This document shows positions 36,969-39,347 of a stretch of DNA of 39,347 nt, one piece after another (within the stretch, counting starts at the first letter, position 1; the number at the start of each line of letters is the position of its first letter). A model generated the notes under the pieces. It worked only from the letters and a program-made list of their open reading frames with translations. It was not told the origin of the DNA and did no database searches. Where the stretch lies: the NCBI GenBank assembly GCA_024276795.1, contig JAJRWK010000236.1, forward strand, positions 1-39,347, in the 5' to 3' direction. The translations under genes were made by a program, and so were the position numbers. Origin of the DNA: an archaeon (GTDB lineage: Archaea; Asgardarchaeota; Heimdallarchaeia; Heimdallarchaeales; JAJRWK01).

Positions 36969-38051
36969 TTATTCGCTTTTGATTACAAACTGTTCTGCAA
37001 TCACCTTTGAGCGTTCGGCAAGTTCTGCGAGGGATTGGGCTGAGTTGGTGATCTCAGCCATCGTTGAGGCCTGTTCTTCGCTCGCGGCAGCCGCTTCTTC
37101 CGCACCAGCAGCGGTGGATTCTGCAACAGACGCAACTTGATTCATAGCATCTTCGATGGCCTTTACAGTGTTTTCTAAGCGTGTTTGAACTTCCAAGATG
37201 GTTTTACGAATCTGGTTTGCGGATTGCTTTGACTGCACAGATAGTTTTCGCACGTTTTCGGCAACCACACCAAAGCCTTTACCATAGTCGCCAGCTCTTG
37301 CTGCTTCGATCGCAGCATTAAGTGAAATCAGGTTGGTTTGCTCAGCAATGTCTTGTGTTAATTTGCTGGCCTTATTGATTTGAAGAATTGATTCTTCACT
37401 GGCTCGTACTAGTTCTCGGAGAATAGTGTTCACTTCATCTAAGCGTTTTACTTGTTCAGCGGCACCTTCTGCAATGGATTGAATCGTTCCGGTTACTTCT
37501 TCTGTGGTCGCGCTGACTTCTTCGGCTCCAGCAGCAAGTTCTTCTGATGCTTCAGCAAGCGATACGGAAGTTCCTTGCATTTGTTCAACAATTTCTCTCA
37601 GACGATTCATGAGAGTTTCCGTTGTGTGTACTAAGGTCTTGATTTCCCCAATTCCCCGGTGTTTGAATTGAGGTGTTTCCATGATTTCACCTTGAGCTAC
37701 GCGACGCTGGAAGTTAGAGGCTAAGACTATGGGGTTAACTATGTATTTTTGTGTAACTCCATTCAACATTGTAGCGACGATGACTACGAAGGAGGATCCC
37801 CAGATCCCGATGACAATTGCATTGTCTGGAACAATGGTTCTACCCAACAGCTGTTGATCACTAAACATGAAAAATGTGAACAAAAATGCTAGAGCAGACC
37901 CTACAAGGATGCTCGAAAAGATCAGAACCGTCATCAATGATCTGTACCGTATGTAAACTAGGATCATAGCTAGAATAAACACAAGTCCCGCAACAATTGC
38001 GCCAAGCATGAAATTTTCAAAATTACCCACAAGGTATTCGACAGTTGCCAT
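36969..38051 (-). CDS. Methyl-accepting chemotaxis-like protein (TM segments plus signalling coiled coil, no sizeable sensor domain)
   Basis: [47 protein letters not shown] hairpin-tip motif. Confidence 0.95.
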   Translation of the reverse strand: MATVEYLVGNFENFMLGAIVAGLVFILAMILVYIRYRSLMTVLIFSSILVGSALAFLFTFFMFSDQQLLGRTIVPDNAIVIGIWGSSFVVIVATMLNGVTQKYIVNPIVLASNFQRRVAQGEIMETPQFKHRGIGEIKTLVHTTETLMNRLREIVEQMQGTSVSLAEASEELAAGAEEVSATTEEVTGTIQSIAEGAAEQVKRLDEVNTILRELVRASEESILQINKASKLTQDIAEQTNLISLNAAIEAARAGDYGKGFGVVAENVRKLSVQSKQSANQIRKTILEVQTRLENTVKAIEDAMNQVASVAESTAAGAEEAAAASEEQASTMAEITNSAQSLAELAERSKVIAEQFVIKSE

Positions 38052-38154
38052 ATGTTTCCCTCGGAAGAATTGGGTGTTTCTCTGACATGTTCACAAGAAA
38101 TGATTCCTTATTTTACTTTTGGGCACAATACTTGCTTAGTGTAAAAATATAGAA

Positions 38155-38562
38155 TTATTCCCACGTTGCTCGGAGAATAGAAAAACGAAGATTTAGAAAG
38201 GGATTTTCCTGTTCTTCTTCCAGAATCTCCCCAACAACTTCACTTCGATGCTTTCTTTGGGAAACATTGAAACCCATTGCTTCTAATAATTTTGGGGAGA
38301 TTTCTCGTTTTGCAAATTCGCTTCCCTCGATTACGATTGTTTCATAAATGACTCGATCAAAGCCCTGATCCTTGAAGATGTCTCCGAGATTGCATGCCTT
38401 AATTGCTTTTTCACTTGCTCTTTTTCCTTTTCTAATCCAGTGAATGATTCCGATTCCAGGCCGTTCTCCTTGCCGAATGAGCAATTGAACGATAGGGTGT
38501 TTTTCCAAAAAAGCAGTTATTAAAAGATATCCTTCTGCTTCTAGAGAATGGTACCGAGGCAC
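38155..38562 (-). CDS. Hypothetical protein
   Basis: 135-aa ORF, no recognised motif. Confidence 0.5.
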   Translation of the reverse strand: MPRYHSLEAEGYLLITAFLEKHPIVQLLIRQGERPGIGIIHWIRKGKRASEKAIKACNLGDIFKDQGFDRVIYETIVIEGSEFAKREISPKLLEAMGFNVSQRKHRSEVVGEILEEEQENPFLNLRFSILRATWE

Positions 38563-38660
38563 AAGTATTAGTTCGTAGGCTTCTAATTTTAGACTTGTGA
38601 TGGATTTTCAATTATTCTCTATGTTCAAAAATAATTTCGATAATCAAAACATGATAATAT

Positions 38661-39164
38661 ATGACAATACTTGCGGTAAACGTTGCTATTTTGTTTTCAG
38701 AAGGTAACGAAGTTCTTCTTTTGAAGAGAAAACAAGATCCATATGCTGGGTGGTGGTCATTCCCAGGAGGCAAATTAAAGCAAGGCGAGCCATTAAGAGA
38801 GGGTGTTAGAAGAGAAATAAGGGAAGAGACGGCGTTGGAGATCCGGGAACCTTTACTTAGGGTTTTACTGAATGAGCGTTATTACGAAGAGGCAAGACTG
38901 TCAGCTCATTTTCTCTTATTTTATTGGGAGGATAGACATCGGGTTTCATTAGCTGACATGCAGAAAATTTCTACTTCAGAAGAGGGTGAACTTTCATGGT
39001 TTGCAGGTGATACGCTTCCAGATCGGTTCGTACCCTCCGATAGGAGAGTTCTAGAGCATATTTTGAGAGAAAAAACTTCTCAGCATCTTATTGTTTTTGA
39101 CGGATCCCTTGAAAGAATCAAACCTAACGAGCTAATACTTAGGGAGTGGGCCAAGCTCACTTAA
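38661..39164 (+). CDS. NUDIX hydrolase
   Basis: Nudix box GGKLKQGEPLREGVRREIREETALEI. Confidence 0.95.
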   Translation: MTILAVNVAILFSEGNEVLLLKRKQDPYAGWWSFPGGKLKQGEPLREGVRREIREETALEIREPLLRVLLNERYYEEARLSAHFLLFYWEDRHRVSLADMQKISTSEEGELSWFAGDTLPDRFVPSDRRVLEHILREKTSQHLIVFDGSLERIKPNELILREWAKLT

Positions 39165-39347
39165 TGTATGTGTTAGTTCGAGTGTGAAAATGTAGTGAGG
39201 AGACCTCTACTCTTGCTTGCTTTATGCACTCGATCACGTCTTCAACGGTCTCGATGTCTTTCTTAAGCACAGATACACTCTTACCCAGTTGATTCAAATT
39301 ATGTGCATCTGATCCCCCGACAAGTGGGAGTCCTAATTCATGAGCAA
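39157..39347 (-). CDS. PHP-domain metal-dependent phosphoesterase, C-terminal part (5' end off window)
   Basis: AHELGLPLVGGSDAHNLNQLGKSVSVLKKDIETVEDVIECIKQARVEV...YIK*; GSDAH motif. Confidence 0.8.
   Translation of the reverse strand, partial: AHELGLPLVGGSDAHNLNQLGKSVSVLKKDIETVEDVIECIKQARVEVSSLHFHTRTNTYIK

Noticed and set aside
1-39347. CRISPR arrays, rRNA genes, IS elements
   Set aside because: No regularly spaced repeats, rRNA signature blocks or transposase motifs were seen by eye; an Infernal/ISfinder search would be needed to exclude decayed copies.

Overview
Archaeal chromosomal window with a translation/transcription core: an S19e-PDCD5-L39e-L31e-aIF6 cluster, RNA polymerase subunit B, a PAN-type ATPase and an Sm-like protein. 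It also carries features that suggest an Asgard-type lineage: a protein resembling the eukaryotic oligosaccharyltransferase subunit OSTC/DC2 (OST3/OST6 family), a divergent small GTPase, GH38 alpha-mannosidase and heavily sequon-bearing surface proteins. The lineage call is inference. Most notable observations: (1) the RNA polymerase B reading frame is interrupted twice by in-frame TAA codons, each at a site where Glu is expected, with highly conserved codons preserved immediately after the stop; (2) FixC in the FixABCX/ETF operon has a third in-frame TAA of the same kind; (3) a TPR gene appears split by an inversion of about 470 bp at TGATGA/TCATCA, and virtual re-inversion restores 40-residue TPR spacing; (4) an RpoB intein lies at the CPNETPEGPN site and its LAGLIDADG motifs have lost both catalytic acids; (5) a tRNA-Thr(GGT) carries a 13-nt intron with a relaxed bulge-helix-loop; (6) an OSTC/DC2-like protein. 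No CRISPR array, rRNA or complete mobile element was recognised. All calls are by eye; no database search was run.
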